In this document: piece by piece, positions 50,953 through 61,436 of the stretch
Layout: every line of letters starts with the position of its first letter
Position numbering within the stretch: the stretch's first letter is position 1
NCBI GenBank assembly: GCA_902613755.1
Contig: CACMIH010000002.1
Location: forward strand, 141,305 to 205,304
Direction: 5' to 3'
DNA length: 64,000 nt
Origin: an uncultured Pelagibacteraceae bacterium
Lineage (GTDB): Bacteria; Pseudomonadota; Alphaproteobacteria; Pelagibacterales; Pelagibacteraceae
The notes under the pieces: generated by a model
What the model was told of the DNA's origin: nothing
The model's database searches: none
What the model saw: only the letters and a program-made list of their open reading frames with translations
Program-made: the position numbers and the translations under genes

Positions 50953-52643
50953 TGGCTGATAATAAATCAAAATTAACAATAGAAGATTATAAAAGTAATT
51001 TTACATTTAAGAAAAAAGAAAATGGATTAAACATTGAATTTAATCGTGTAGCTTTTATTTTCTTTATTTTTTTTATTATCTATTTAATTTATATAATACA
51101 TCTAGTCCATTTAGGTTCTCGAAAAAATAATTCAGAAAGAGTAAATAATATTCCCACATATAAAAGTAAACTTTATCGTGCAGATATTATAGATATCAAT
51201 GGAAATTATTTAGCAAAGACAGTTAAATCGATTGATATTGGTTTGAAAACTTCAGATATAATAAATGAAAAAAAATTACTTTTAAGTTTAAATATTATTT
51301 TTCCCGATAAAAATTTTGATGAAATTGAAAAAAAAATAAAAACTAAAAAATTTTTTTATTTAGAGAAGAAAATTTCAGAGGAAAATTATGAAAAAATAAT
51401 GAAATTAGGTGACAAATCTTTAGTGCCGGAGGAAAGAGTTTTAAGAATGTATCCACAAAAAAATCTTTTTAGTCATGTTTTGGGTCAGATAGATGATGAC
51501 AATAAAGGTATTTCTGGATTGGAAAAATCACTGGATGATGAACTTAGACAATCAAAAAAACCAATTAAACTTACTTTAGACAAGGATATTCAATTTTTAA
51601 TAAGAAAAGAATTAATTAAATATCAGGAAATTTTTAAAAGCAAAGGTAGTGCAGCTATTTTAATGGATGTTAATAATGGTAATATTTTATCATTAGTTTC
51701 TTTGCCAGATTTTAATCCAAATGAAAGACAAAATATTACTGATGTAAATTATATTAACAGGGTAACTAAAGGAACATATGAATTTGGGTCTGTATTTAAA
51801 GCATTTACTTTTGCTAGTGCCTTAAATGAAAAGATAATTAAACCAGAGACTGAATTTTTAGATTTACCCAAATCAATTAAATGTGACAAATACAGAATAG
51901 GTGAGTACGACAATGAAATACCATCAGATTTAACTGCAGAGCAAATTTTAGTTAGATCTGGAAATATAGGATCAGTGAAAATTGCCCAAAAAGTTGGCTC
52001 AGAAAAATTTAAATTATTTTTAGAAAAAGTTGGCGTGTTAAGTGATATTGATTTTGATATTGAAGAAGTTGCTCCTCAAAAAAATTATGATTTTGGAAAA
52101 TGTAGATTGGCTACAGCTTCTTTTGGACATGGAATAGCAACTACAATTCTTCAATTAGCAAAAGGATATTCTATTTTATCAAATGGTGGTTATGAAATTA
52201 AGCCAACATTAATTTATAAAGAAAACAATTTTAATAAAAAAAATGAAAGAATATTAAACAGGGGTATTTCAGAACAGGTTGTAAGTGCATTAAGAAAAAT
52301 TGTAAATACTGAGGAAGGGACAGCTAAATTCGCAGATGTTCAAAATTATGAAATTGGTGGAAAAACAGGAACTGCTGATCAACCTGAGGGAGGAGCATAT
52401 TCTGAGGCAAAAATAAATACTTTTGCTTCGATTTTTCCCACGTCAAATCCACAATTTGTTTTTGTTGTAATGTTAGATACTCCAAAAAAATCTAAAGATT
52501 ATTATTATAAGTATAGACATCGTAAAGGAGGGTGGAAGGGTACACTTTATAATACTGCTGGCTGGACCTCAGTAGAGGTAGCTGGAAAAGTCATAGATAA
52601 AATTGGGCCTATTTTAGCCACAAAATATATAGAGTTTAATTAA
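50952..52643 (+). CDS. ftsI: Septal peptidoglycan transpeptidase FtsI (PBP3)
   Basis: A class B penicillin-binding protein of 563 residues. The membrane anchor is about residues 33-53. The transpeptidase motifs are the SxxK S-V-F-K in YEFGSVFKAFTF, the SxN in LVRSGNIGS, and the KTG in IGGKTGTADQPEGG. The N-terminal pedestal domain has RADIIDINGNYLAKTV. It cross-links septal peptidoglycan together with FtsW, encoded downstream. Confidence 0.96.
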   Translation: MADNKSKLTIEDYKSNFTFKKKENGLNIEFNRVAFIFFIFFIIYLIYIIHLVHLGSRKNNSERVNNIPTYKSKLYRADIIDINGNYLAKTVKSIDIGLKTSDIINEKKLLLSLNIIFPDKNFDEIEKKIKTKKFFYLEKKISEENYEKIMKLGDKSLVPEERVLRMYPQKNLFSHVLGQIDDDNKGISGLEKSLDDELRQSKKPIKLTLDKDIQFLIRKELIKYQEIFKSKGSAAILMDVNNGNILSLVSLPDFNPNERQNITDVNYINRVTKGTYEFGSVFKAFTFASALNEKIIKPETEFLDLPKSIKCDKYRIGEYDNEIPSDLTAEQILVRSGNIGSVKIAQKVGSEKFKLFLEKVGVLSDIDFDIEEVAPQKNYDFGKCRLATASFGHGIATTILQLAKGYSILSNGGYEIKPTLIYKENNFNKKNERILNRGISEQVVSALRKIVNTEEGTAKFADVQNYEIGGKTGTADQPEGGAYSEAKINTFASIFPTSNPQFVFVVMLDTPKKSKDYYYKYRHRKGGWKGTLYNTAGWTSVEVAGKVIDKIGPILATKYIEFN

Positions 52644-52645
52644 TT

Positions 52646-55489
52646 ATGCTTCTAGGAAACTACTTTCATAACATAAATAAAAATTATAGAAATTTTTCTT
52701 TTTCAGGAATTTCATTTAACACGAATAGTATTAAAAAAAATAATATTTTTTTTGCAATCAAAGGAAATAGTATTGATGGTAATAAATTTATTCCTAAAGC
52801 AATTAAAAAAGGATCTAAAATTATTGTAACCGAACGAAAAACAAATCAATTCCAAAATGGAATTTTGTATATTCATACAAATAATGTAAGAAAATTATTA
52901 GCTGAAACTGCTTTTAAAATTTATAATAAAAAACCAAAAAATTTAATTGCAGTTACTGGTACAAACGGAAAATCATCAGTTGCAGATTTTTATTATCAAA
53001 TATTAAAATTAAATAATAAAAAAGGTGCTTCAATTGGCACATTAGGTGTTAAATCAAAAAGTATTAATTTGAATTTATCTAATACTACAATAGATCCAAT
53101 CAAATTGGCTAAAATATTAAGCAAGTTAAAAAATCAAAAAATAGAAAATGTAATTATGGAAGCCTCAAGCCATGGTTTAAAGCAAAATAGATTAGATGGT
53201 TTAAAGTTTAATTCAGGTATATTTACTAATCTATCTCAGGATCATCTTGATTATCATAAAAATTTAAAAAATTATTTAAATGCAAAACTTTATTTATTTG
53301 AAAACCTAATCCTAAAAAGAGGAAATGTAATTACAGATCAATTAATACCTGAGTTTAAAAACATAAAAAAAATTGCAATTAATAAGAAATTAAAATTGCA
53401 TACACTTAATGATGAGAAAAATCATCTAGAGCTTTTATCTCATAATTTTAAAGGAGAGGGTCAATTTCTCAGAATTAAATTAAATAGCTCAATAAGGGAT
53501 ATAAATTTAAATTTAATTGGAAAAATACAATTAAAAAATGTTTTGATGGCAATAATTGCAGCAAAATATAGCGGTATTAGTTTAGATAAAATTTTAAATA
53601 TAATTCCAAATTTAAAACCAGTTGAGGGAAGGTTTGAAAAAATTGGTAAAATTAAAAATCAATCAAAAGTAATTCTTGATTATGCTCATACGCCTGATGC
53701 TTTAAAAACGTGTTTTTTAAATCTTAGACAACAATTTCCTAATAAAGCAATCACAGTACTATTCGGTTGTGGCGGAAATAGAGATCAAAATAAAAGATCA
53801 AAAATGGGGAAAATAGCTAGTGATTTTGCAGACAGTATCATTCTTACAAATGATAACCCTAGATTTGAAAATCCACAAAAAATAAGAAGAGATATAAAAA
53901 AAGGTATTAAAAAAAAAAGAATTACCGAAATTGCTAATAGAGCAATAGCAATAAAACAAGCTATTCATAATTTGAATTCAGGTGATATTTTGTTAATTGC
54001 TGGAAAAGGCCATGAGAAAACGCAAGATATTGGAAATAAGAAAATCTTCTTTTCAGATAGAAAAATAATTATAAATGCTATTAAGAATAAAAACAATAAT
54101 TTATCAAATAATTTAAAATTAAATGTTATTAAAGAGGCAGTTAAAATTAAAAAATTGTTTCCCTCCAAATTTTTAAAAACAGCAAGAATTAACTCTAAAG
54201 AAGTTAATAAAAATGATATTTTTTTTGCGATTAAAGGAAAAAAAAATGATGGCAATAAATATGTTGCACAATCATTCAAGAGAAAAGCATCGTTAGCTGT
54301 AGTAAACAAAATTCAAAATAAATTAAATAAAAGTCGTCAGATAAAAGTAAAAAATACTTTAAAATTCCTAACAGATATTTCAAAAACTTTTAGAAAAAGT
54401 ATTGATACAAATATTATAGCTATTACAGGTAGTTGTGGCAAAACTACACTTAAAGAATTGCTGGGCAATGTATTAAGTAAAATTTCAAAAGTAAGTATTT
54501 CTCCAAAATCTTATAATAATAAATTTGGAGTCCCTTTGAGTCTTTTTAATTTAAAACAAAATGATGAATTTGGAATTTTAGAAGTTGGAATGGACAAAAA
54601 AGGTGAAATTGATTATTTATCAAAAATAATAGAACCAGATGTTGGAGTAATAACAAATATAAATTATGCACATGCTAAAAATTTTAAAAATATTAAACAG
54701 ATTGCTTTGGCAAAATCTGAAATTATTAACAACATAAAACCTTATGGTTATGTTGTATTAAATGCAGATGATAACTTTTTTCAGTTGCATAAAAAAATTG
54801 CTAAGGAAAATAAAATTAAAGTAGTTTCTTTTGGCATTAAAAGTGGGAAAGCAAATATTAAATTAAATAATGTAAAGCCCTTTGGAAAAAAATTTAGAAT
54901 TAATATCAGTTTAAATAATAAAAAAAAGTATTTCACATTATCAAACGATTTTCAAAACAATATATACAATACACTTTCTGCTTTAGCAGTTATTAGTATT
55001 TATAAAAATATATTTAAACTTAATGAAAATATTTTTCTGAATTTTAAAATTCCGGGGGGAAGGGGAGACCATTCTGTAGTAAAAATTGATAATAAAAAAA
55101 TTAATTTAATTGATCAAAGTTATAATTCAAATCCTCTATCATTAAAATCAGCAATAAAAAATTTTGATAAAATAAACTCAAAAAAATCAAATAAATATTT
55201 ATTAATTGGTGATATGTTAGAGCTGGGTAGTCATTCTAAAAAACTTCATAAATCTATTGCTCCAATAATTAATCAAACCAAGATAGATAAGGTATTTGTG
55301 AAAGGTAAAATGGCATCTATAATATTTTCAAGCATCTCAAAAGCCAAAAAAGGCCGAATTTTATTAAACAAATCTCAAATTATTGAATTGATCAGAAAAG
55401 ATTTAAATAATAATGATTATTTAATGATTAAAGCCTCACTTGCGACAGGATTCAACGACATAGTAAAAAATCTGAAAGGATTGCATTAA
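52646..55489 (+). CDS. murEF: MurE-MurF fusion ligase
   Basis: One 947-codon frame encodes two Mur ligases. Residues 1 to about 478 are MurE: ATP loop GTNGKSS (105-111), DHLDYH, and D403-N-P-R406, the motif known to select meso-diaminopimelate. After a polar linker rich in Asn/Lys (about 478-495), residues to 947 are MurF: SRINSKEV-like N-domain, ATP loop GSCGKTT (595-601), GMDKKGEID and LIGDMLELG. MurE adds meso-DAP and MurF adds D-Ala-D-Ala to UDP-MurNAc-peptide. No stop or internal start is needed between halves. Confidence 0.95.
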   Translation: MLLGNYFHNINKNYRNFSFSGISFNTNSIKKNNIFFAIKGNSIDGNKFIPKAIKKGSKIIVTERKTNQFQNGILYIHTNNVRKLLAETAFKIYNKKPKNLIAVTGTNGKSSVADFYYQILKLNNKKGASIGTLGVKSKSINLNLSNTTIDPIKLAKILSKLKNQKIENVIMEASSHGLKQNRLDGLKFNSGIFTNLSQDHLDYHKNLKNYLNAKLYLFENLILKRGNVITDQLIPEFKNIKKIAINKKLKLHTLNDEKNHLELLSHNFKGEGQFLRIKLNSSIRDINLNLIGKIQLKNVLMAIIAAKYSGISLDKILNIIPNLKPVEGRFEKIGKIKNQSKVILDYAHTPDALKTCFLNLRQQFPNKAITVLFGCGGNRDQNKRSKMGKIASDFADSIILTNDNPRFENPQKIRRDIKKGIKKKRITEIANRAIAIKQAIHNLNSGDILLIAGKGHEKTQDIGNKKIFFSDRKIIINAIKNKNNNLSNNLKLNVIKEAVKIKKLFPSKFLKTARINSKEVNKNDIFFAIKGKKNDGNKYVAQSFKRKASLAVVNKIQNKLNKSRQIKVKNTLKFLTDISKTFRKSIDTNIIAITGSCGKTTLKELLGNVLSKISKVSISPKSYNNKFGVPLSLFNLKQNDEFGILEVGMDKKGEIDYLSKIIEPDVGVITNINYAHAKNFKNIKQIALAKSEIINNIKPYGYVVLNADDNFFQLHKKIAKENKIKVVSFGIKSGKANIKLNNVKPFGKKFRINISLNNKKKYFTLSNDFQNNIYNTLSALAVISIYKNIFKLNENIFLNFKIPGGRGDHSVVKIDNKKINLIDQSYNSNPLSLKSAIKNFDKINSKKSNKYLLIGDMLELGSHSKKLHKSIAPIINQTKIDKVFVKGKMASIIFSSISKAKKGRILLNKSQIIELIRKDLNNNDYLMIKASLATGFNDIVKNLKGLH

Positions 55490-56575
55490 ATGCTTTATCA
55501 ATTTTTATTAAATTTTTTAGATACTTTTAGTTTTTTAAATGTATTTAAATATTTAACTTTTAGAACAGGCTTATCTTTTTTCACCTCATTGGTGATTGTG
55601 CTGATTATTGGAGGTCCTTTTATTCAATTTTTTTCAAAACAAAAAATTTTAAATCCAATCCGGGACGATGGGCCTGAAGATCATATAGTTAAAAAAATTG
55701 GTACACCAACAATGGGAGGTTTAATAATTTTATTCGGCTTATTGGTATCAGTAATATTTTGGGCTGATTTATCAAATATTAATATTTTATTTTGTATCTA
55801 CATAGCAGTTACTTTTGGTTTATTAGGAGCATATGATGATTTTAAGAAGATTAGATTTAGCAATTCATCAGGAATTTCTTCAAAGTTTAAAATAACTTCA
55901 CAAATAGTATTAGCAATTATTGGTGTAAGTTTGTTTGTTTATTTAAACGATTATCAGGATTTAAATAATTTATATTTTCCATTCTTTAAAAATTTAATCA
56001 TAAACCTTGGATGGTTTTTTATACCATTTGCAATATTCGTAATTATTGGTTCGTCAAATGCTGTTAACCTTACAGATGGATTAGATGGACTAGCAACAGT
56101 GCCTGTAATATTAGTTGCAGCATGTTTTGCTTTTATAAGTTATGTTACTGGAAACATTGTATTTTCAAATTATTTACAAATACCCTACATAGAAGGAACT
56201 GGTGAAGTATCAATTTTTTGTGGTGCAATTATTGGCTCTTGTTTAGGTTTCTTATGGTTTAATGCTCCACCTGCTAAAATTTTTATGGGTGACACAGGCT
56301 CATTATCTCTTGGAGGATCTTTAGGTGCAGTAGGAATTATAACAAAGCATGAAATTGTTTTAGCTATCACTGGTGGACTTTTTGTACTAGAGGCAGTTTC
56401 AGTAATGGTTCAGGTGATTTCGTTTAAACTTACTGGAAAAAGAATTTTTAGAATGGCGCCTATTCATCATCATTTTGAAAAAAAGGGATGGCCAGAGTCT
56501 ACAGTTGTAATTAGGTTTTGGATTATCTCTATCATCCTAGCAATGATTGGTTTAGCTACCTTAAAATTAAGATAA
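55490..56575 (+). CDS. mraY: Phospho-MurNAc-pentapeptide transferase MraY
   Basis: Membrane enzyme that makes lipid I, 361 residues with about ten helices. Signatures include KKIGTPTMGG, GAYDDFKKI with the Asp pair, NAVNLTDGLDGLATVP, FMGDTGSLSLGG and the HHHFEKKGWPE loop near the end. It starts on the base following the murEF stop and shares its stop base with the murD ATG (TAATG). Confidence 0.98.
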   Translation: MLYQFLLNFLDTFSFLNVFKYLTFRTGLSFFTSLVIVLIIGGPFIQFFSKQKILNPIRDDGPEDHIVKKIGTPTMGGLIILFGLLVSVIFWADLSNINILFCIYIAVTFGLLGAYDDFKKIRFSNSSGISSKFKITSQIVLAIIGVSLFVYLNDYQDLNNLYFPFFKNLIINLGWFFIPFAIFVIIGSSNAVNLTDGLDGLATVPVILVAACFAFISYVTGNIVFSNYLQIPYIEGTGEVSIFCGAIIGSCLGFLWFNAPPAKIFMGDTGSLSLGGSLGAVGIITKHEIVLAITGGLFVLEAVSVMVQVISFKLTGKRIFRMAPIHHHFEKKGWPESTVVIRFWIISIILAMIGLATLKLR

Positions 56576-57873
56576 TGAAAATATTTAATAATATTTTTTT
56601 AAGAAAAAAAATATTAATTTATGGTTTAGGAAAGAGTGGCATTTCATCTTATAAGTTTTTAAAAAACAAGTCCGATGTTTATTTGTTTGATGACAATCAA
56701 AAAATTAAATTAAAACTTAAAAAAAAAATAATTAGATACGAACAAATTCAACAAATAAATTTTGATAGAATTATTATTAGTCCTGGAATTGATATCTCAA
56801 ATTGTAAATTATCAAAATTTTTAAAAAAAAATTTCAAAAAAATTCATACCGACCTTGATGTTTTGTTTTCATTTTATAACAATGAAAGTATTACGATTAC
56901 TGGAACTAACGGTAAATCTACAACTGCTAAAATTTTACATGATGCTTTAATCGATCAAAAAAGAGACTCAAGACTTATTGGGAATATTGGTAATCCAGCA
57001 TTATCAGAAAAAAATATTACAAAAAAAACAATCTTTGTAATAGAGGCTTCTTCTTATCAGCTAGATTACAGTAGCGTATTTAGATCAAAATATGCAGTAA
57101 TTTTAAACATAACTGCAGACCATATTGAGAGACATAAAAGTTTAAAAAATTATGTAAATGCAAAATTTAAATTATTAAAATCTCAAATAAGAGGATCTTT
57201 TGCATACGTAAAAAAAGAGGATGAACTAATAACTAAAAAATTAAATAAAAGTAAATATAGTTCAAAAATCTACAGAGTACAGACCTCAAGTATAGATAAA
57301 AAGTTTGATAAAATTAATAATAAATATTTTATATCCGATGGCAATAAAGAAAATTTATTATTTATATTAAAAATTGCTCCAAGATTAAAACTTAATTACA
57401 AAAAATTAATTAAAACCATTAATAAATTTAAAGGCCTACATTTCAGACAACAAATCATATTTGATAAAAAAAATCTTACAATAATTAACGACTCAAAATC
57501 TACAAGCTTTGCTTCCTCAGAAAATATATTAAAAAATTTAAATGATGCATATTGGATCTTAGGAGGAATTCCCAAAATAGGAGATAAATTTAAACTATCA
57601 AAAATAAAGTGTAAAAATATCAAAGCTTATATTTTTGGATCACATCATAGAAAATTTATAAAAATTTTAAAAAATAGATTAAAAATTAAAAATTTTAAAA
57701 ATTTACAAGAAACTCTTAAAGTTATCTTTTCAGAAATTAATATTCAACAATCTAAAAAAAATATTATTTTTTTTAGTCCAGCTGGAGCTTCATTCGATAG
57801 TTTCAAAAATTTTGAAGATAGAGGTTATTATTTTAATCAAATAATTAAAAAGTATATAAATGCAAAGCGATAG
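56575..57873 (+). CDS. murD: UDP-MurNAc-L-alanine-D-glutamate ligase MurD
   Basis: Adds D-glutamate to UDP-MurNAc-L-Ala. I start it at ATG 56575 (MKIFNNIFLRKKILIYGLG), giving 432 residues; an in-frame ATG at 56518 lies inside mraY and adds a non-conserved leader. The UDP-binding Rossmann start is YGLGKSGISS, the ATP loop TGTNGKSTTAKI, then ITADHIERH and the C-terminal LSPAG-like FFSPAGASFDSF. Lysine content is very high. Its tail overlaps ftsW by 14 bases. Confidence 0.96.
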   Translation: MKIFNNIFLRKKILIYGLGKSGISSYKFLKNKSDVYLFDDNQKIKLKLKKKIIRYEQIQQINFDRIIISPGIDISNCKLSKFLKKNFKKIHTDLDVLFSFYNNESITITGTNGKSTTAKILHDALIDQKRDSRLIGNIGNPALSEKNITKKTIFVIEASSYQLDYSSVFRSKYAVILNITADHIERHKSLKNYVNAKFKLLKSQIRGSFAYVKKEDELITKKLNKSKYSSKIYRVQTSSIDKKFDKINNKYFISDGNKENLLFILKIAPRLKLNYKKLIKTINKFKGLHFRQQIIFDKKNLTIINDSKSTSFASSENILKNLNDAYWILGGIPKIGDKFKLSKIKCKNIKAYIFGSHHRKFIKILKNRLKIKNFKNLQETLKVIFSEINIQQSKKNIIFFSPAGASFDSFKNFEDRGYYFNQIIKKYINAKR

Positions 57874-58981
57874 TATTGTTTACAAATTTTATTATCAATG
57901 GTGGAAAAACATAGATAAATCTATTTTTTTACTAATAAGTTTATTATTTGTTATTGGATTATTTTTTTCTTTAGTTTCAACTTCTCTAATAGCCTCTGAT
58001 AAGTTAGATACCAACAGTTATTTCTTCTTTTTTAAACATTTGATTTATGTGTTAATTGGAATATCTCTTATTTTTGTATTTTCCTCTTTAAATTCAGATC
58101 AATTATATAAATACTCTATTTTTCTTTTTTTTATTTCACTTATTTCTTTATTTTTGGTGCCATTCGTTGGTGTTGAAGTTAAAGGATCTAAAAGATGGAT
58201 AGACTTGTTTTTCTTACCAAGATTTCAGCCTATAGAAGTTTTAAAACCATTTTTGATAATAATTTTAGCAACTATTTTTTGTGATATTAGATCAAATATT
58301 TTATTTAAATATTTGATATCTATTATTTTGATATCTGTTATTTCTTTACTTTTAATAGCTCAACCAGATATTGGCCAAACTTTATTAGTAGTATTTTGTT
58401 GGGCAGCTTTAATCTTCACATCAGGAATTAATATATATATTCTTTTAGCAATATTTATTGCTGGCGCATCTTTGCTTGCTTATCTTATTATTTTTGTTCC
58501 TAAGTTTGATTATATCCAAGGACGTATTTTTTCATTTTTTAATAGAGAAACAGGTACTCATAATTTTCAATCTGATAAAGCAATAGAGTCAATTACAAGT
58601 GGAGGTTTTTTTGGAAAAGGCATAGGTGAAGGAGTTCTTAAAAATAGAGTTCCCGAAGCTCATACTGACTATATTATTTCAGTAATTTCAGAAGAGTTTG
58701 GTGTTGTTGCCATAATGTTAATATTATTATTGTTTTTGATCTTAATCTATATGGTTTTTAAAAAAATAAGTTTTGAGACAAATGATAAAGTTAAACTTAT
58801 TTTAATCGGATCTATTAGTTTAATATTAATGCAGGCCACTATTCATATCGGGGTTAATATAAGATTATTTCCAACTACTGGAATGACACTACCTTTCTTA
58901 AGTTATGGTGGTTCATCGACAATAAGTACATCAATATTAGCTGGGATAATTTTAAATTTAACAAAAAGAAAAATAACTTAA
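57860..58981 (+). CDS. ftsW: Septal peptidoglycan glycosyltransferase FtsW
   Basis: A SEDS-family polymerase of 373 residues with about ten membrane helices. Recognisable segments are VKGSKRWIDL, FQPIEVLKPFLII, LLIAQPDIGQTLLV with the conserved acidic residue, SFFNRE, HTDYIISVISEEFGV and LPFLSYGGSSTIS. It polymerises septal glycan with FtsI. Located between murD and murG, its normal place. Confidence 0.96.
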   Translation: MQSDSIVYKFYYQWWKNIDKSIFLLISLLFVIGLFFSLVSTSLIASDKLDTNSYFFFFKHLIYVLIGISLIFVFSSLNSDQLYKYSIFLFFISLISLFLVPFVGVEVKGSKRWIDLFFLPRFQPIEVLKPFLIIILATIFCDIRSNILFKYLISIILISVISLLLIAQPDIGQTLLVVFCWAALIFTSGINIYILLAIFIAGASLLAYLIIFVPKFDYIQGRIFSFFNRETGTHNFQSDKAIESITSGGFFGKGIGEGVLKNRVPEAHTDYIISVISEEFGVVAIMLILLLFLILIYMVFKKISFETNDKVKLILIGSISLILMQATIHIGVNIRLFPTTGMTLPFLSYGGSSTISTSILAGIILNLTKRKIT

Positions 58982-58984
58982 TAA

Positions 58985-60049
58985 ATGAAAAAAAAAGTGT
59001 TAATTTCTACAGGTGGATCTGGTGGTCATGTGGTACCAGCAATTACAATTTATAATCATTTAAAGCCTACACATGAAACTTTGATTTCTACCGATATAAG
59101 AGGTCTTGCATATTTAGAGAGGAATTACAAAGCATTCGTAATTAATACTCCAAAATTAAATAATTATTTTCTACTTCCTTTTTCATTTTTAAAAATACTT
59201 TTTCTAACTGTTAAATCATTTTTTCTTTTAAAAAATAATAATATTTCAATTTTAATTTCTACAGGTGGTTATATGTCTTTGCCAATATGTTTAGCAGCAA
59301 AAATATTGGGCATTAATATTTTTTTAATTGAACCAAATATGGTTGTTGGAAGAGCAAATAAATTTTTTTTAAATTTTTCAAGAAAATTAATATGTTATTC
59401 AAAGAATTTAATTAATTTACCGTCTGGAATTAATCACAAATTAACTACTATTAAACCTTTGATAAGAAAAGAATATTACGAAACCAGTGCGTATAAAAAA
59501 CATGATAATTTATTCACGATTATAATAATAGGGGGTAGTCAGGGTGCAAAAATCTTCGATGAGCTTTTAAATAAATCTTTTGTGAGCATAGCAAAACAGG
59601 TTTCTATAAAAATTATTCACCAAACAAGTGAGAAAAATATTAATTTTTTAAAAAATTTTTATTCTCTAAATAATATTGAAAGTAGAGTTTTCAGTTTTGA
59701 TCACAACCTTAATGAAGTTTTAAAACAGGGAGATTTATGCATAACGAGAGCAGGTGCCTCAAGTTTAGCTGAACTATCCTTTTTAAATATTCCATTTATA
59801 GCAATACCACTTCCGTCATCAAAAGATAATCATCAGTATGAAAACGCAAAATATTATGAGGAACAGGATTGTTGTTGGATAATTGATCAAAAAAATTTTG
59901 ATGACCAAAAATTTGAGAAATTTTTATTGGAATTGACAAATAAAAGTCAGGATTACATGACAAAAAAAAATAATTTACATAAATTAAATTATCAAAATAC
60001 ATGGAATAATGTTAATCAAAAAATATTAAAAATTATTAATGAAAATTAA
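58985..60049 (+). CDS. murG: UDP-GlcNAc:lipid I transferase MurG
   Basis: Adds GlcNAc to lipid I to form lipid II at the inner face of the membrane, 354 residues. The N-terminal glycine loop is STGGSGGHVVPA, then STGGYMSLPICLAAK, the linker region IGGSQGAKIFDELL and the UDP-GlcNAc site ITRAGASSLAELSFLNIPFI with SSKDNHQYENA. It follows ftsW by 3 bases and overlaps murC by 11. Confidence 0.97.
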   Translation: MKKKVLISTGGSGGHVVPAITIYNHLKPTHETLISTDIRGLAYLERNYKAFVINTPKLNNYFLLPFSFLKILFLTVKSFFLLKNNNISILISTGGYMSLPICLAAKILGINIFLIEPNMVVGRANKFFLNFSRKLICYSKNLINLPSGINHKLTTIKPLIRKEYYETSAYKKHDNLFTIIIIGGSQGAKIFDELLNKSFVSIAKQVSIKIIHQTSEKNINFLKNFYSLNNIESRVFSFDHNLNEVLKQGDLCITRAGASSLAELSFLNIPFIAIPLPSSKDNHQYENAKYYEEQDCCWIIDQKNFDDQKFEKFLLELTNKSQDYMTKKNNLHKLNYQNTWNNVNQKILKIINEN

Positions 60050-61436
60050 ATTAGCAAAAACTGAACTTATACATTTTGTAGGAATAGGCGGAATAGGTAT
60101 GAGTGGCTTAGCACTTATAATGAAAGGTAAAGGTTTTAAAGTTCAAGGCAGCGATATTGCAAATAATAAAAATATTGAAAGATTAAGAAAAGAAAAAATA
60201 AAAGTTTTCATTGGACATAAGAAACAAAATATAGAAAAGGGGACTATCCTAGTTGTATCTTCTGCTATTAAAAAAAATAATCCAGAGCTTCTTGCGGCCA
60301 AAAAAAAACAATTACCTATATATAAAAGAGGAGAAATGTTAGCCAACATTGTCTCTTTAACAAAAAATATTGTAGTTGTTGGTTCGCACGGTAAAACTAC
60401 AACAACATCATTGATAGCTTCTATATTTCAAGAGACAAAAATCGATCCCACAATTATCAATGGTGGAGTAATAAATTCGATTAACAATTCCGCAAAGCTT
60501 GGAAAAAGTGATTGGTCTATATTAGAAGCTGACGAGTCTGACGGAAGTTTTGTTTTCATACCCCCAACATACTCAATCATCACCAATATAGATCGAGAGC
60601 ATATGGATTACTATGGCACTATGAATAAATTAAATAAATATTTTGAAAATTTTGTTAATAAAGTTGCCTCATTTGGAAAATCATTTATTTGTTTAGATGA
60701 CAAAAATAATAGAAATTTAATTAAAAATATCAAAAATAAAAACTTCTATACATATGGTTTGGATAAAAAATCAAATTTTTGCATAAAAAATATAAAACAA
60801 TTAAAAGAATTCTCTGAGTTTGACTTAAATATAAAATTACCTAATAAAAAAAATCAAATAATAAAAAAATTTAAAATTCCATTATTAGGAAATCATAATA
60901 TTAAAAATTCTGTTGCAGCAGCAGCATTAGCGTTAACAGTGGGGTTACCAATTAATAATATAAAAAAAGGACTTAAAAATTTTAAAGGAGTTCAAAGAAG
61001 ATTTAATAAAATATTCAATTTTAATAATGTAGATTTTTATGATGATTATGCTCACCATCCTACAGAAATCAAAGAAGTACTGGATGGTGTAAAAAATGTT
61101 TATAAAGATTATGAAAAGATATGTATTTTTCAACCACATAGAATCTCAAGATTAAAAGATTTAAAAAAAGAATTTACCTTTGCTTTCAAAAACGCAGATA
61201 AAGTTATTTTGTTTCCAATTTTTACTGCCGGAGAAAAATTAAAGCTTGGATTTAGTTATATGAATTTTGCAAGAGAAATAATTAAAAATTCGAAAGTTCA
61301 GTTGTTTTTAGTAGATGACAAATTTCAATTAGCAAAATTCATTAAAGCAAATATTTATGGAAAAAAAATCGTTATAGGTATGGGTGCAGGGACTATTTCA
61401 AGTTGGATGCGAGAACTACCTAAATTATTATCATGA
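60039..61436 (+). CDS. murC: UDP-MurNAc-L-alanine ligase MurC
   Basis: Begins the peptide stem by adding L-alanine to UDP-MurNAc, 465 residues. UDP-site GIGGIGMSGLALIM, ATP loop GSHGKTTTTSLIA, LEADESDGSF, TNIDREHMDYYG and the C-terminal FDDYAHHPTEI-type DDYAHHPTEIKEVL with FQPHRISRL are all present. It overlaps murG at the start and murB by 4 bases at the end (ATGA). Confidence 0.98.
   Translation: MKIKLAKTELIHFVGIGGIGMSGLALIMKGKGFKVQGSDIANNKNIERLRKEKIKVFIGHKKQNIEKGTILVVSSAIKKNNPELLAAKKKQLPIYKRGEMLANIVSLTKNIVVVGSHGKTTTTSLIASIFQETKIDPTIINGGVINSINNSAKLGKSDWSILEADESDGSFVFIPPTYSIITNIDREHMDYYGTMNKLNKYFENFVNKVASFGKSFICLDDKNNRNLIKNIKNKNFYTYGLDKKSNFCIKNIKQLKEFSEFDLNIKLPNKKNQIIKKFKIPLLGNHNIKNSVAAAALALTVGLPINNIKKGLKNFKGVQRRFNKIFNFNNVDFYDDYAHHPTEIKEVLDGVKNVYKDYEKICIFQPHRISRLKDLKKEFTFAFKNADKVILFPIFTAGEKLKLGFSYMNFAREIIKNSKVQLFLVDDKFQLAKFIKANIYGKKIVIGMGAGTISSWMRELPKLLS

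Noticed and set aside
53965..54309. A 114-codon minus-strand frame inside murEF
   Set aside because: It is a shadow of the real frame, which has clear Mur ligase motifs on the plus strand.
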